Source: Peromyscus leucopus
Lineage: Eukaryota; Chordata; Mammalia; Rodentia; Cricetidae
Direction: 5' to 3'
Assembly (NCBI RefSeq): GCF_004664715.2
Contig: NC_051084.1
Coordinates: forward strand, 58,399,334-58,463,333
Length of the DNA: 64,000 nt
Within the stretch, counting starts at the first letter, position 1; each line of letters opens with the position of its first letter. The notes under the pieces are model-generated. The model made no database searches. It was not told the origin of the DNA and saw only the letters and a list, made by a program, of their open reading frames with translations. Of this stretch, positions 25,366 to 37,929 are shown piece after piece. The position numbers and the translations under genes were made by a program.

Positions 25366-26062
25366 CCTATTGCTAATGTAGTCTTACATCCTCTGATGAT
25401 GATACAAAAAAGAAAACCCATCACCAAGACTATTTTCCCTCAACCTGCAGAAGTAAGCATGTTGCAAATTTCTTGTTCAAGATGTTTCAACAAATACAAT
25501 CACCCAAAAGCTGACAATTTCTACTGACCTAGATTAGTTTAAATTGCTTTTTTTTTTAATTAGAAAAGTGATTTAAATAGCCTTTCAAGATAAAACTGAA
25601 TTTTTAGTCAACAACCATGCCATACTGAACTTGATCAACCTCCTTTGATCTTGGAAGCTAAGCAGGGTCAGGGTCTGCTTAGTATCTGGAAACAATTAAA
25701 AATTAGATTCCTGTTTTTCATGATACTGTATGGTTTTCTTTCTCTGCACCCAGGGTAAATCCAGCAACTCATAAGACATTTCAAAAAACAGGAAACATAA
25801 GGATAAACAAATTTGTAATTGACAATAAAGGAAATTAAGCCCAATGGTAGCTGGAATATAAAAATGTAGTTTTATCATTATGGCTTGTCTGGCTACTGTG
25901 TTTATAATGATGGTTCCAATGTAAAATCTAGAACTGTAAAGAAGAACCTTCCTATTGAAAAGATTTTTTTATATGTATAGCATTTTCTAACAATATCAAT
26001 CTCAATATATATAATTTGTATACAATATGAAAAATCCAATCCATTGTAAAGTATTTAAAACT

Positions 26063-26600
26063 AGTAATTGCCTTTTTTTTTTAAAAAAAAAAACAAGAAC
26101 CTTAAATATAATCTCCTTTGTTTAGCCCTTTTCCTAACCCTTAATAACAACTTGTAACCAACCCTCCTAAACAATGAAAGTTATCCCAGACCCAAAACCC
26201 ATTAAAAGACCAAAAAAAAAAAAAAAAAAACCACCCTCCCCACACCAACCACCTCTTTGGGAATGTGGGTGTCGTGTTCTTAAAATAGCTTCCTGCTGGG
26301 TATGGGCGAAGATGTCTTTATTCTGAAAAGAAAAATTTTGGGTTAATTGTCAATTTCTAGGAAAGGTAGCTATATCCTTTGTTGTCCAGTTTGAGCATAA
26401 TGCCATGAAAAGATTTTTTAAGTGTTTAATTTTGCATTCTGTATGGACACTGGAGTTTAGAGTTGTATGCATTTTTAAGGGATGTCCAGCATTAGTTGTA
26501 GATATTGCCTAGGAAGTCAATTAATCTATTTTGGGACAGAAATATTCAGATGCATGGAACTTTTGTTTTGTAAAAAGGTCTTTCTAAGAATAAATTTTCC
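26063..26600. repeat. Unclassified interspersed repeat (tentative)
   Basis: The blocks cttgtaaccaaccctcctaa, tttgggaatgtgggtgtcgt and tatgggcgaagatgtcttta look like a high-copy rodent sequence that I have met before but cannot name. It contains a T10-A11 junction near 26072 and an A run at 26213-26230. Confidence 0.4.
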
Positions 26601-26602
26601 TC

Positions 26603-26647
26603 GGGGCTGGAGAGATGGCTCAGGGGTTAGGAGCACTGGTTGCTCTT
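26603..26647 (+). repeat. B2 5' fragment, tail-less
   Basis: Only the first ~45 nt of B2 are present (ggggctggagagatggctca to ggttgctctt), with no A tail and no clear target duplication. Confidence 0.8.
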
Positions 26648-27544
26648 TTTATCTATTATTTTAGACAATATTATCAAATAATCTTGTCATGCAACAAATA
26701 ATTTAAAGTTGACAAATTTCCTTCATTTCCATTAACACTCTGCTTTAAATCACTTTCTCTAGTCTCACTAGAAGTGATTTCCTTTTTTCCAAGTCAGACT
26801 TTTCCTTGGAGTTGAAAACAGTTTTAAAATAGAGAAGTATTTGAAAACTGAAACAGGATATGGAAACGAAATAGATGGGAGACCCAGGACAGCATCCAAT
26901 ATGACTGGGAGGTTCTAGGCTTGGTAAGTGAATCTGCAAACTGCTAGAACCTACAAGATTGTGGGAGACAGATCTCTGCACAAAGGGAAAAGGGAAGTGG
27001 TCAGAATTCTGTTTGAGCTACGAAGATTCATCAGGCTACCTAAGAAAAGCAGTCTGGTGGGAACCGAAGATTCGTGGCTGGAATTGGCTAAAAGATCATG
27101 CTTTGAGATAAGGCATGAGTCATTAGAAGAATGAGATAGTTGCCCAGAAGTGTTTGCTATCACACAGCTAGTGATAATTAGCATAAATATAACATTACAA
27201 AAAAACATGGCAAGCTTTAGGCTTATAAAGAAGCGCATAATTCATGAAGTCACGTCATGGCTGTCACTTGATACTAGATAATTATACTTTAGAGGAGTGA
27301 TTCAGAGGTACGGTGGTGGGAGGAATGTCTCCTGTCTGACAGATCAGATCCAAGCAAATGCTTTGTCACTTGAAAACCCAAATAATCTGAGTTGCAATCC
27401 AGAAGTAACTGTTTGCCCCTTTTCACACTGTATAGTAAAAACTACTTTGCAATTGAATCAATTATGCAGTATCATGGTTTCCTTGGTAATGTATTATTAA
27501 AGAGACTACGGCACATGCATTATAAACCTGCATTTATTTATTAT

Positions 27545-27720
27545 CTACCTATCTATCTATCTATTTACTTATTTTTCGGAACAAGGTTTCTCTGTGTTGT
27601 TTTGGTGCCTGTCCCAGATCTCATGCTATATAGACCAGGCTGGCCCCGAACTCACAGAAATCTGCCTGGCTCTGCCTCCCGAGTGCTGGAATTAAAGGCA
27701 TGCACCACCACTGCCCGGCA
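27545..27720 (-). repeat. B1 SINE with (CTAT)n
   Basis: A (ctat)n run is followed by tctctgtgttgttttggtgc, tagaccaggctggccccgaa and aggcatgcaccaccactgcc, giving a minus-strand B1. Confidence 0.9.
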
Positions 27721-27861
27721 AACCTGTATGTCTTTTATATAGATTACAATCTTCTCCCTTAATGCATTCACTTAGATCAAGCAGTAAAGTCTTCTCACTC
27801 CTATCTCCAATTAACAACCAGATGCAAGTAACATTATCAACTTAAAAAAAAAGGAGGGGAA

Positions 27862-27965
27862 TTCATTCATTCACTTATTGAGACGGGATATCTCTCCCTA
27901 GCCCAGGCTGGCCTCCACCTGTCATGTGCAATGATTACAGGTGAGAACCACAAAACACAATCGGA
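27862..27965 (-). repeat. B1-like SINE fragment
   Basis: (attc)n then ttgagacgggatatctctcc and gcccaggctggcctccacct resemble an old B1 on the minus strand. Confidence 0.6.
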
Positions 27966-28959
27966 CACTTTATTTCTAACTGGAGAATTAGCATGGTTAC
28001 TCTTGTTTCACGCTTTTTCCAAAAAGACCATGGCCAGCCACCAAGTCATGAAATAACATCATGACATTAGGAAGCATATATTTCCCCTTTGGACTTACAG
28101 CTGTTGTACCCATAAAGGAAGTGTTATACTCAAACTTCGCTTTCCTCCGTTTCAGTGTCATATTTGTTGTTAAAGAAATATAACTTCCAATAGTCATACT
28201 GTGTACTGTGGGCACCCACTTAGTATCTATGACTCTGTCTATATAAGACAAGAGTCATTTATGCAAATGTCAACAGACTGGTTATTATAGAGCAACTGAG
28301 GCATCCCAATCCTGTTTAAAATTTGTTCAAAAATTATGAAAAGCCAACGGGTAAATCATATTTAACACTCGACTTCAAAAAGGGCCTAAGGCATAGGGCA
28401 ACATCAGTACTGCCAAGTGAACAGAAAGGTTTCGTTCATCTTTGTTGCAGCAAAATGTACACAAACCTTGCCGTTTCTTAAAACTATTTTTAGATCAGCG
28501 GCATCACGTCCACTCACATTATATATAACCATCGCCACTATCCGTCCTTCCAATCCATTTAGGAAATGTTCTGCAACCCTGCCTTCACACGCTATAAAAT
28601 GTTCTGCTGGGACAGCGGGACGCAGGGGATGAAGTTAGTCCATGAAGGACTGTTTCACACGAGCTTCTGTTAATGGAATTTCAGATCCGGAGGCTTCTAT
28701 TTAGATGCCATCACTCAAGAAGCCAATGGGTCAGCATCGCCACAACCACACATGAGCCCCGCAAAGGGCAGCAGGGACCCTCGGCAGCTTCCTTGCCTAT
28801 TGCCCTCACAAGAGGCGCAGGGGCCGAACCCAGCTAGGGCTGCAAGGGCAGAAGAAGTGACTTTGGAGAATGAGTGACTTTCAAGCGCAATCTCTACAGT
28901 CTTAAACTCTCCTTTCCGGCCTCTTCTGGCTCCTTGGACTCTTGACCAGCGCTCCGCAC

Positions 28960-29700
28960 TGGGCCCCTCCAACTCCCACCCCGACCCGGCTCGCGCTTCT
29001 GAGTGACGCAAGCCTCCCGCTCTCGCGGGAACTCGGGAGCGCGAGCCGGGAAAGGAGGACCCAATCTTGAAAATCTCGGTTGGCGCCGGCGCGGGCCCAG
29101 GCGGCGGTGGCTCCTCGGGGGGCGGGGCCCGGAGCCCCGGAGTGGGCGGGGCCTCGCGGCCCGAGAGGGCGGGGCGTAGCCGGAGGGGGAGGGGAGAGCG
29201 CCAGGCAGGGGCGGGGCCGCGGGCCGGGACCTGTTGAACGCAGGTATCGCTCGCTGGCTGCGCTCCCTCGGGGACCGAGGCCACTGCGCATGCTCGCCGG
29301 CGGCGCTGGGCCGGGAGCCCGAGCGCCGGTGACGGACGAACTGACTCCCGGCTTGTGCGGTGGTCGCGGCGGCTGCGATGGCGATGTGAGTCCGGGGTGG
29401 GGTGGGGTGGGCCGGGGTGGGCCCGGGGCGGGATGGTGCTGACCTGGGTGAGGACGCCTTCCCGCTGGACGCAGAACGCCTCCATCGCCCAGGCGCCAGC
29501 CGAGGCCCCCCGCGGGTTGAGAGGTGAGAGCCCCTCACCGCCCGCGCGACGCCCGACCCCGCGCGACCCGGTCCGGGTCCCTCTCCCCCCCACCACCACG
29601 GCGGCCGGACAGGAAGCGGCCTCGTCGTCTGGTCCGGCTCTCACGGCCCTGGCCTCTGCCGGTTGCCCGCGGTCGGAGCCGGGTCCTGGGCCCGCTTGAA
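28960..29700 (+). promoter_or_regulatory. FAM135A: CpG-island promoter of FAM135A
   Basis: This is the only dense CpG island in the window, against an AT-rich background. Four GC boxes (ggggcggggc-type, Sp1/KLF sites) lie at about 29117-29130, 29142-29153, 29164-29175 and 29206-29220. A near-consensus NRF1 site (tgcgcatgct) is at 29285-29294. An ATF/C/EBP-like tgacgcaa is at 29004-29011 and a tctcgcggga box at 29021-29030. There is no TATA box, so dispersed initiation at roughly 29230-29300 is likely. This architecture suits a broadly expressed gene. The exact start needs 5' end data. Confidence 0.85.
29240..29385 (+). other. FAM135A: FAM135A exon 1 (leader; start approximate)
   Basis: The 3' end is set by a strong donor, GAT|gtgagt at 29386. 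The 5' end is a guess from the CpG-island layout. An ATG at 29378 in strong context (purine at -3, G at +4) sits 8 nt before the donor, so any reading frame from it passes into exon 2. A second ATG at 29290, inside the NRF1-like site, is in weak context and would stop at the start of exon 2. The exon is inferred, not proven. Confidence 0.6.
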
Positions 29701-30907
29701 GGTCGGCGGGGACGCGAGGGGCGCGGCGCGCAGCCGGGTGCTCCCTGCCGGCCCTTCCCCCGTACATCGCGGCCAGGGTCCAGCCCGCCCTTCGCCGCCT
29801 GGCCCTCGGACCCTCACTCGCTTTCACCCGCTCCCGGGTGCCCTTTGGTCCCGGCGGTCCCTCGTTGTCGGTCCTGCTCTGCGCGATTTGCTCCCCTCGA
29901 CTGTGCATCCCCCCCCCGGTCGATACCGCTTGGCCATCGCTGACCAGGTTTTCTCAACTGTTAACACTGTTTTCCTCCTTTGGTGTTTCATCCTAGCTCT
30001 TTTGTCAGTTATTGACTTGTGGGAGGGTGGGTTTTTGCTTGTTTTGTTGCTGTGCTGAAGCATCCCTCTGCGCTCGGGTTCTCTGTTCCACCTTGCCTTC
30101 GGAGGCCCCCCACTCTCTTACTTCTGTTTTGGTACCCTGATTCATTGCTCTCTGTCCAGTGGCCCCTAAACCTCCATGCTGAACCGATTTCTATTCTCTA
30201 ATCTTGGGTAGTTTTTGTTTTTTTTTTTCATCCGTTAAAATTCCTTTTTCTTATTTGTAGGATGTAGCCTTTTCATTCAGTCCATTTGTTTTACTTTTTA
30301 TTACATCCCTAAAGAGTTGTAACACGCTGTTGTCTCTTCTGCTTTCTACATATGCTCAGTATCCCTAGTGCAGCTTCCAGAGAAATCAGTTTCATCTTTC
30401 TTCTCCTGAAAATATCATCTAAAGAATGGCAGTACATTTTATTTGAATCTTTAAGAAACGTATACCAGTTCATTTTATGAGAAACAGTCTGGCCATTTAT
30501 AAAGAGTTAAGATTTGGCAAAGGTTAATGCTCTAGTAAATACAGTTGTCCAGGAACAAATCTTAAATGAAATTTAACAAAAATTACTATATAAAATGTAT
30601 TGATTTGGTCTTTATACTCCCTGTTACTGTTGGTTGCATCATTTTAAGTTCGCTTAATAAATGTCTGTTTCTGCTAACAAGAATAGGATCACTGCTCACT
30701 GAGGAGGAACAATGGAGAATAGAAATATTAATCTTTTGAATTGGGCAAAAGAACTTAATAAAAAAAACTTGGGAGCCTTTCTTCCCTTCATTTCGAGCCA
30801 GATCTAATTTAATTAAAACTTCTGTTTCTGTTGATAATGGTGTAGTATTGTATTCTGGAGGCATCTGCTGAGACAGTTATTTTCAGTAAAGCTTGCCTTT
30901 ATTCTAG

Positions 30908-30996
30908 GGTTGAAGACCAACCGGATTATGTATTTTATTCTGGAATCTCAAAGCAGCCCACAAACAATAAATTCTTCCTTGTGTTATCTATGCCAG
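30908..30996 (+). other. FAM135A: FAM135A exon 2 (leader or N-terminal; inferred)
   Basis: An 89-nt segment bounded by a good acceptor (tttattctag|GG) and donor (CCAG|gtagga). Two frames are open. The frame joined to the exon 1 ATG at 29378 is open throughout and starts Met-Ala-Met-Val-Glu-Asp-Gln-Pro. It is phase 1 at its end (one nucleotide left over). No homology is known to me for the encoded peptide. Confidence 0.5.
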
Positions 30997-30999
30997 GTA

Positions 31000-33900
31000 G
31001 GAATTACATTTTTCGATTTCTATTTTAAGAAGGGAAATACCAAGGCTTTAAAAAAAAAAAGAAAGAAAAAAAGTTTAGCCCCTTATTCAAGGTAGCTCAC
31101 AGGTAGAATGCAGAAGGACCTGTTGTTAGTAAACCACATTTCTCTTAGAAGAGCTAGCTCTCCCCATGTGTGGTGAAGTGAAGAATTCTTCCTTCCTGTA
31201 ACATTTTAAATGCTTTTTCAAATGCAAATAAATCATTGCTGTTTCTCAAAGATGCTTGCTGTCCCCTAAAAGCAGGTCTTTTCATTTGTAAGGAATTATC
31301 CATTAGAAAGTCACCATCTACACATTCTTAGTATTATAGTGAGCTACTTTTATTTTCTTTGAAATTAAATAAGGGGTCTATATTAATACAGCATGTACAG
31401 GACTAAATGTCAACAGAGTCGAACCCATAGTAAAACTCAGTAGTAGTTTGTAGAAGCCACTTAACCTCTACCTCAGTGTCTCCACCTGTAGAGTGTAGTA
31501 ATAATGCTGGCAACCCAGTAATCTATCTGTAGTCAGCCCTTGTCATTTGAACATGCTTAGGGCCACCACAGACAGAATTACCGTGTAAATATATAACTTT
31601 TTTTGTTTAATTTTATACTAGTAACAATAAAGTTGACTACTTAAATCCCTTAAGATCAAGCTAAACAGTTTGATTCCCCCCCCCAGGTTTCTATGTAATA
31701 TCTAGTAGAATACTAGTGAACTATGGACATTAGATTAGTTAATGTTCAGACACAATGAGCAGACATTGGATCACTCAGTATATAATACAGATAAATGCTT
31801 TATTTGCCAGGAGCAGACACTCAAAGGAACTAAAGAATTTTATCTTTAGTTACTCTCTAGTTTTTTTGTCTTGTATGTTCACTTTAATTTCTGTAAACTA
31901 TAATCCCTTGAGACTTACGGGTCAGGAGAGATTGTTTAGGAGATATAAAGGGCAAGGATTTCCTTTGCTTTGAATTGAGATATTGAGGAAAAAACTACTT
32001 AGTGAACTTGTGATCTGCTCATGTGTTTATTTAAGTAAGTGAATGGAGATAGAGAATAGATTTTTCAAGTGAGAAGGGTCAGCTTGTGTTGAGTGTCAGG
32101 AAGAAGGTTGAGGAATGAATAGGAAGCAGATGCAGAGTGGTGATACAGAGGTCATTCTTACTGGATCCAGAGGCTTTCAAAAAAGTTCAAATGCACATGT
32201 TCGGCGTGCATGTTTTCAGGAGTTTCTGAGGCACCTCCACAGTGGTTTCATATTTTAGAGATTAGGAGTTTTTAAACATGTACCACTTGTTTAGTTATCA
32301 AGGGCATGCTAAATATAAAAATTGACCTCTTTAGTAGATATATAAAGATGCCAGGTATACTGTGCCATTAAAGGATATCTCCTACTTAGATAACCTCTTA
32401 AATAGTTCTTGTTTTTATGAAACCAACTTAGTGAATTATCTCTCAACCAAGAAACCATTCTGAGAAAATTATAGTGTATATTTTATTTTGGAGTTTTGTC
32501 AAACCAATCATAATACAGAAATTATTTCTAAAGTATCTTGTGAATATAGAAATCTGGGTTTGACCAAACACAGTGGGTTCTCAATAGACATCTAGAATAT
32601 TTCTGTTGCTGCCTTTAGCAACAATTTAGTCTGACTTAGAATTGGTATTCCTTTATTGAATCCCTTGAGGTTGCCCTATAGAATGCAAGTGCAGCATTCT
32701 TAATTGTTTTTAGAACAGTGGTGACTGTCACACATGGTCATTGATATGTTCTAGTTGCCAATAAGTTAGACTTGGAAATGCTGCTCCCCCCTCGTGTGTA
32801 AGTAGCACCGTCAGGGATTATCACCTCACTGTAGGACCATGGGTAGCCTGTGTACTCCCAACTAACACTTCTGTGGAAGCCTGAGTACCCCCAGCTATCA
32901 CTGTTGTCTTTGGAAATTGAGAGCTCCAGACTGCTCTCATCCTTACTCAGTTTTAAGACTTAAAAATAGTTCCCTATTCAGGTAGACAAGGTTAGAAAGT
33001 AATTTAATGCTTGTAGAAGAGATTTGAAATAATCCTCATCCAGGTGAGCCAGGGAAATGTTAGGCGTGAAATCAGGAAAAAAGATTCTTTGAATGTCTAA
33101 TTGAAATCTTCAGTAGATTTCCCCAGCCTTTACAAAGATTTTCATTGGATTTTAATTGGAGCTAATCATCCTCTATTTAAAGTTCTCTGTCCTATAAAGG
33201 AAGATGTTTTCAAGCCATATACTTGAAAAATGCAGTTATTACTAGTTTTACTTGATCTGTATTATTTTCAATAGATATTTCCTTGAATAGAATGATATTT
33301 TAAAATTATAAAAATCACAAGGTCAGCTGTTCATTGATCATCATGTACCCAAACCAGTGTAGTGCTTTGTGTATATTATCTTTTAAGCTTTACTTTTCTA
33401 GCTAGGGATTATAAAATTATTTCCATTTGCGAAACAGGTTTAAATCTGAAGTAGAGTCCAGATCTGGTATCAAAGTTGCTAGTAGAATAACAACTACAAG
33501 GAGGCATAGGATGTTAAGAAAACATTTTTTCTTACAATATTTTTTAGAAAGTTGTGATTCATTTTACTGAGTCTTGATTTCTCTTGAGATAACCAAACAA
33601 ATATTTCAAGCACTGTTGAACACACCCTTGAACTAGACATTAGATGATCACTGTGGTTCACTAGGCTTTTGTAACTGTGGTTCTTAAGTCTTAAAGGTTT
33701 ATGATAGCATGACGTATTCAAAGGATTTCTAGCCTATGGTGTTGGCAGAATTGTTTTTACATTAATGTATCCTTAAGTTTGCATGAACTGCTTTTAATAA
33801 ATTGAGTATTCCTATTGTACAAATAATAGTGGAGGTAGGGTTTGTCCATTGTCACATGAAAAGTTCTTTGTTCACTCCGTTATCATGTACAGAAGGAAAC

Positions 33901-36030
33901 ACAGAATAACTCTCAGGATAACTAATGCTTCTATTGTATTGTATTTCTTAAAATTTGCTGCCCTTTTTTATGCCATTGACACAGTTTTCTAGTATCATCA
34001 GTATTCTTTTTGAGCCTATATAATATGTCAGTTCTAATATTAGTAATAATGCATTTCCTTTCTAATATTCAACTGTTTAAACACAAGCTTTAAAGAAACC
34101 AGAAGAGACAATCTCTTCAAAGTATACTTTTGTTTGTGCAACTGTGGGTGTGGGAACTTTAGGTTTTCATTGGAAATACTGCTCAGTGCATGGGAGACTG
34201 AATATAGTTAATTTAGTAAGTGTAATTTTTTCCTATTGGTGTTGTGTTTTGATTTTTCCTCTAGTGGGCACATTCATCTATGGCTTCATAATGATTAACT
34301 GTTTTTACGGCAGTACTGGTATGGACTTTAGAGTATTGTAAGTACAAATACAGGCAATGGGGTTGAACACATTTTAATTCTTTGTCTTTTTTCACTATTT
34401 CCTTTCTATGTGACTTTGAAATAGTCTCCTTTCTATGTGACATTGAAACAAACATTTTGATCCTCAATTTCTAGACTTACAGGAGAAATAAGTCAAATAG
34501 CATAATTAAAGCTACTAGTGCGGGAGTTGCTGTGCCAAATTGTAAGTGATTTTATTTGCTTTTATTTTACTTTACCGTTTGGTCTATATTTGATATCACT
34601 GGCGGAGAACAAAGCTTTCCAAAACATGTCTGTCAAGCTCCTCTTCCCATTCTTTTGGAAGGTCTGTCCTCTCTCTCCTCCCCAAAGAAGAGAATCAAAT
34701 TCCATAGTTTTAAATATTGTGTAATTCACACAGTGTGAAAATGGCTGGTAAAATGCTAAGTTGAGAGTTTACTTTTGATAAGTGAATGCCAGCAAAACTT
34801 TCTAGATATATGATTTTCCTTACTTAATGTGTCCTCTTTATTGTAACAACTCTGATGAGCTCGGATTTGCTGAGTCACCCTTTTAACTGAGTGGCTTTAC
34901 TGCTGAGGTTATGTACATGCAAATGATTCTGAGTCAAATAAGAAAAGGTTAAAAGCTATCTATGTGGTGGTGATATTTGCAGGTTGGTGCATGCCAGGTT
35001 GGCTGAGCCATTTCGAGCAGGGTATGATCTAGTACTGAGCATGGTTAGCTCCTGTAAGAAGCAAAAAAAGATGAATAGGATGTCATGGCCTCAGCCAACC
35101 AAAAAAGGAATATAAACCTAAGAAATAAGATTTGCTCAGATATTCAGAATCAGCCAGCCAGTGCCTACTTAATCACATGACCAGAATTTACACAGGATAG
35201 CAGGCTTGATACAAAGACTGCAAATTCAGATGTCACTGGCTGATTGTTTTCAATATATATGCTGTGGTTTATGACTTGGTCAAGATTAGCTCAAAGTAGT
35301 TATGTAAATTTAGAGTTCTAAATTTAGACTGAAACTCAGGAAAGCTAAGCATTCCTTCCATCAGGAGGCCCATCTTCTTACTGCTTGGTGGACTACAAAC
35401 CTGGATTATTAAAAGAACTTTGAGTTACAAGAAAACAGCATTCTGAAGACTTTTAGGGTTCCTCCTATTTAAGGTCTCCTAATTATTTCTTTAGAGAAAC
35501 CCAGGAAATTGACACGGACTTTATATTCATTGCTCTTAGATGCCTTGAGGTAATTCCATTCTAACCTCATTAGAAAATTTCTGTACCATATTTCTAATTA
35601 ACATACTTAAATTTAACTCTGCATTTTAGATATTCTTCCTAATGTTGGTTGTAAATCCCAGATATCAGTCTCAGTTCTTACTTATCTATTAGAATGTGAA
35701 GGAATCTGCTGTTCTTTCATTTGAGATCAGTTTTCATGTCTGTCATAATGTGAGCCTCTCACTAAAATGATTATGAACATTAATAACAGTATGGCTCCTT
35801 AAATGCAAGCTAAACTATGTTAGGTAGTATTTAGCTGGGGAAAAAATGAACTTTTTCCGCAGTACTGAAGGAAAAAGTATTTCATGTTTTATGAGAAAAT
35901 GATATATGAAATGCTAACAAGGAGCCTTTCGAGGAGTTTTTTTGTTTTTTTTTTTTCTCTTCTGTAGGTGGTATCATTGTTTGTACTGTCACTATTACAG
36001 GTTCTGATTCCATTTATCTTACAGTTCCTG
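31000..36030. other. Intron 2, low-repeat part
   Basis: This 5-kb intronic stretch shows almost no recent SINEs by eye and no coding exon. An AP-1/ARE and octamer motif cluster lies at 34868-34936. Confidence 0.45.
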
Positions 36031-36653
36031 AATTACAAGTAGAATTCAGAAACTAGCTGTTGCCTCCAGCATTGCTGGAAGGTGACCCCTGTATTCCTTG
36101 GGCTTACAAAAAGTATGGCATCTACAATTTGTTCAGCTCCTTTTCCATCTGCCTTAGTAAACAGAATGTTCCAAGGGCGTCTGTGATCCCGAAGCTGAAG
36201 AGTTAAGGCTGCTCCTTGATTTCCCTGAGAGCAGTTAATTTCTGTCGTCTCCAGTCCGTCTTAAAGGACTTCGGAACTTTGTCTCACTTTCAGGTGCTTC
36301 CTCATCCACAGTGTTTTAAAACACTAATGACTTGTGAGTTGAGGAAGTGTTTTAGGATCGGTGTGGATGATGTAGGAGCATCTCTTGTACTTTCTTAAAG
36401 TTCATCCCTTGGCAATTATTTGGTACTGATGTCTCAACTGCTCTGATGGGAGGTTGGTATCTTGGTATTCTTAAAAGCTATGCATGGCAGTACTATGTAT
36501 TTAGTACTGCTTCTGGGGCAGTTAGTGTATACATAATCCAGTTAATGAGACAGCTTAGTATGAATAGAATGATACACAGTAGAAATTTGTGAGTGCCTGC
36601 AATCTAAAATTTTCTAGTAACCACATATTTTAGACACAAGTGAAGTTAGTTGT

Positions 36654-36810
36654 GAGGGGCTGGTGAGATGTCTCAGCATATGAGACATCACACTTACTCC
36701 CAGTGTGATGACTCACACAGTAGAAGGAAAGAATTTACTCCTGCAAATTGTACTCTGACTTCCTCATGCATGCCATTATTGTGTGCCCCTGCATATTAAA
36801 TACGAAAAAA
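36654..36810 (+). repeat. B2/B4-type SINE
   Basis: ggggctggtgagatgtctca followed by a tail ending tgcatgccattattgtgtgc; a diverged tRNA-like SINE. Confidence 0.65.
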
Positions 36811-36896
36811 TGGGGAAAACAGGTAAAATTAATTTTAATAATAATTTTGGGTATTCTATCTAAAATACTACTTTGAGATATGTCAGTATAAGTTCT

Positions 36897-37040
36897 GAAG
36901 AGTTGGCCTTGTGGTTAAGAATACTGCTACTCTTGCAGAGGACTAGAGTTTGGTTGCCAGACTCTATATCAGGCAGCTCACAGCCACTAAGGAATCTGGC
37001 CTCTGTGGGCACCCATATATACACATAAATCAAAAATTTT
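36897..37040 (+). repeat. B2-type SINE
   Basis: The head is diverged, but ttgcagaggactagagtttg, ggcagctcacagccactaag and ctggcctctgtgggcacc keep the B2 order. Confidence 0.72.
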
Positions 37041-37070
37041 AAATATTTTTAAAAGACATGTTGTGCTGGA

Positions 37071-37229
37071 TAGTTTTTTTGTTTTTGTTTTGTTTTGTTT
37101 TTCGAGACAGGCTTCTCTGTAGCTATGGAGCCTGTCCTGGAACTCACTTTGTACACCAGGCTGGCCTTGAACTCACAGAGATCTACCTGCCTCTGCCTCC
37201 CGAGTGCTGCACCACCACCGCCTGGCCTG
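37071..37229 (-). repeat. B1 SINE
   Basis: ttcgagacaggcttctctgt, caccaggctggccttgaact and gcaccaccaccgcctggcc give a full minus-strand B1. Confidence 0.93.
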
Positions 37230-37234
37230 TTGGA

Positions 37235-37611
37235 TAGTTTTATGTCAACTTGGTGTAAGCTAGAGTTATCTGAAAGGAGGAAACCTAAACTGAGAAAATG
37301 ATACATAAGATCTAGCTCTAGGGTATTTCTTAATTAGTGATTGATACGGGAGGGCCCAGCCCAATGTGGGCTCTCCCTGGGCTGGTGGTCCTGGGTTCTA
37401 TAAGAAAGCAGGCCAAGTAAACCATGGGGAGCAAGCTAGTAAGCAGCACACCTCCATCGTCTCAGCATCAGCTCCTGCCTCTAGGTTCTTGCCCTGTTTG
37501 AGTTCCTGTCCTAGTTTCTTTGGATGATAAACAGTGATATGGAGGTGTAAACCAAATAAATCCTTTCCTCTCTAACTTGCTCTTTGGTCATAGAACCCTT
37601 AACTAAGACAC
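37235..37611 (+). repeat. Rodent LTR-like repeat, same family as 5638
   Basis: It has a TATA-like ttctataagaaagc at 37395, AATAAA-like aaataaatcc at 37554 and an end in actaagaca. It is in the opposite orientation to the copy at 5638-6035. Confidence 0.7.
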
Positions 37612-37704
37612 ATGTCAATAGAAAAATGAAATATTTACATGATTTTTTTTTTTTTTACTAAATCTTCAAAATCCATTATGTATGTCAGTGTATTTAAGTA
37701 CATT

Positions 37705-37862
37705 CCTTTTTTGTTTTTGTTTTTAGAGACAGAGCTCACTGTATAGCCCTGGCTGGCCTTGAACTAGCCATGTAAACCAGGCTGGCCCCAAACTTACAGA
37801 GATCTCCTGCCTCTGTCTCCTGAGTGCTAAGATTAAAAGTGTGTAATGCCATGTCTGGCCCT
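37705..37862 (-). repeat. B1 SINE
   Basis: agagacagagctcactgtat, accaggctggccccaaactt and aatgccatgtctggcc give a minus-strand B1. Confidence 0.88.
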
Positions 37863-37929
37863 AATATTTTTAATACTTTATGTATGGTACTTAAAGTAGT
37901 ATCAGCACAATAAAGCTATGCTTAATAGG

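Noticed and set aside
27392..27742. 116-codon + strand frame
   Set aside because: The second half is translated B1 sequence; there is no other support.
28715..29908. 397-codon minus-strand open frame across the CpG island
   Set aside because: Very high GC content removes stop codons on both strands. The composition is Pro/Arg/Gly/Ala-rich with no domain, and overlapping frames are just as open.
29080..30058. Open frames of 114-139 codons on the + strand in the CpG island
   Set aside because: Same GC effect. They cross the exon 1 donor into intron 1 and have no homology that I recognise.
35968..36000. Possible 33-nt extra leader exon after a strong pyrimidine tract
   Set aside because: The acceptor is good, but the donor (acag|gttctg) is weak and nothing else supports it.
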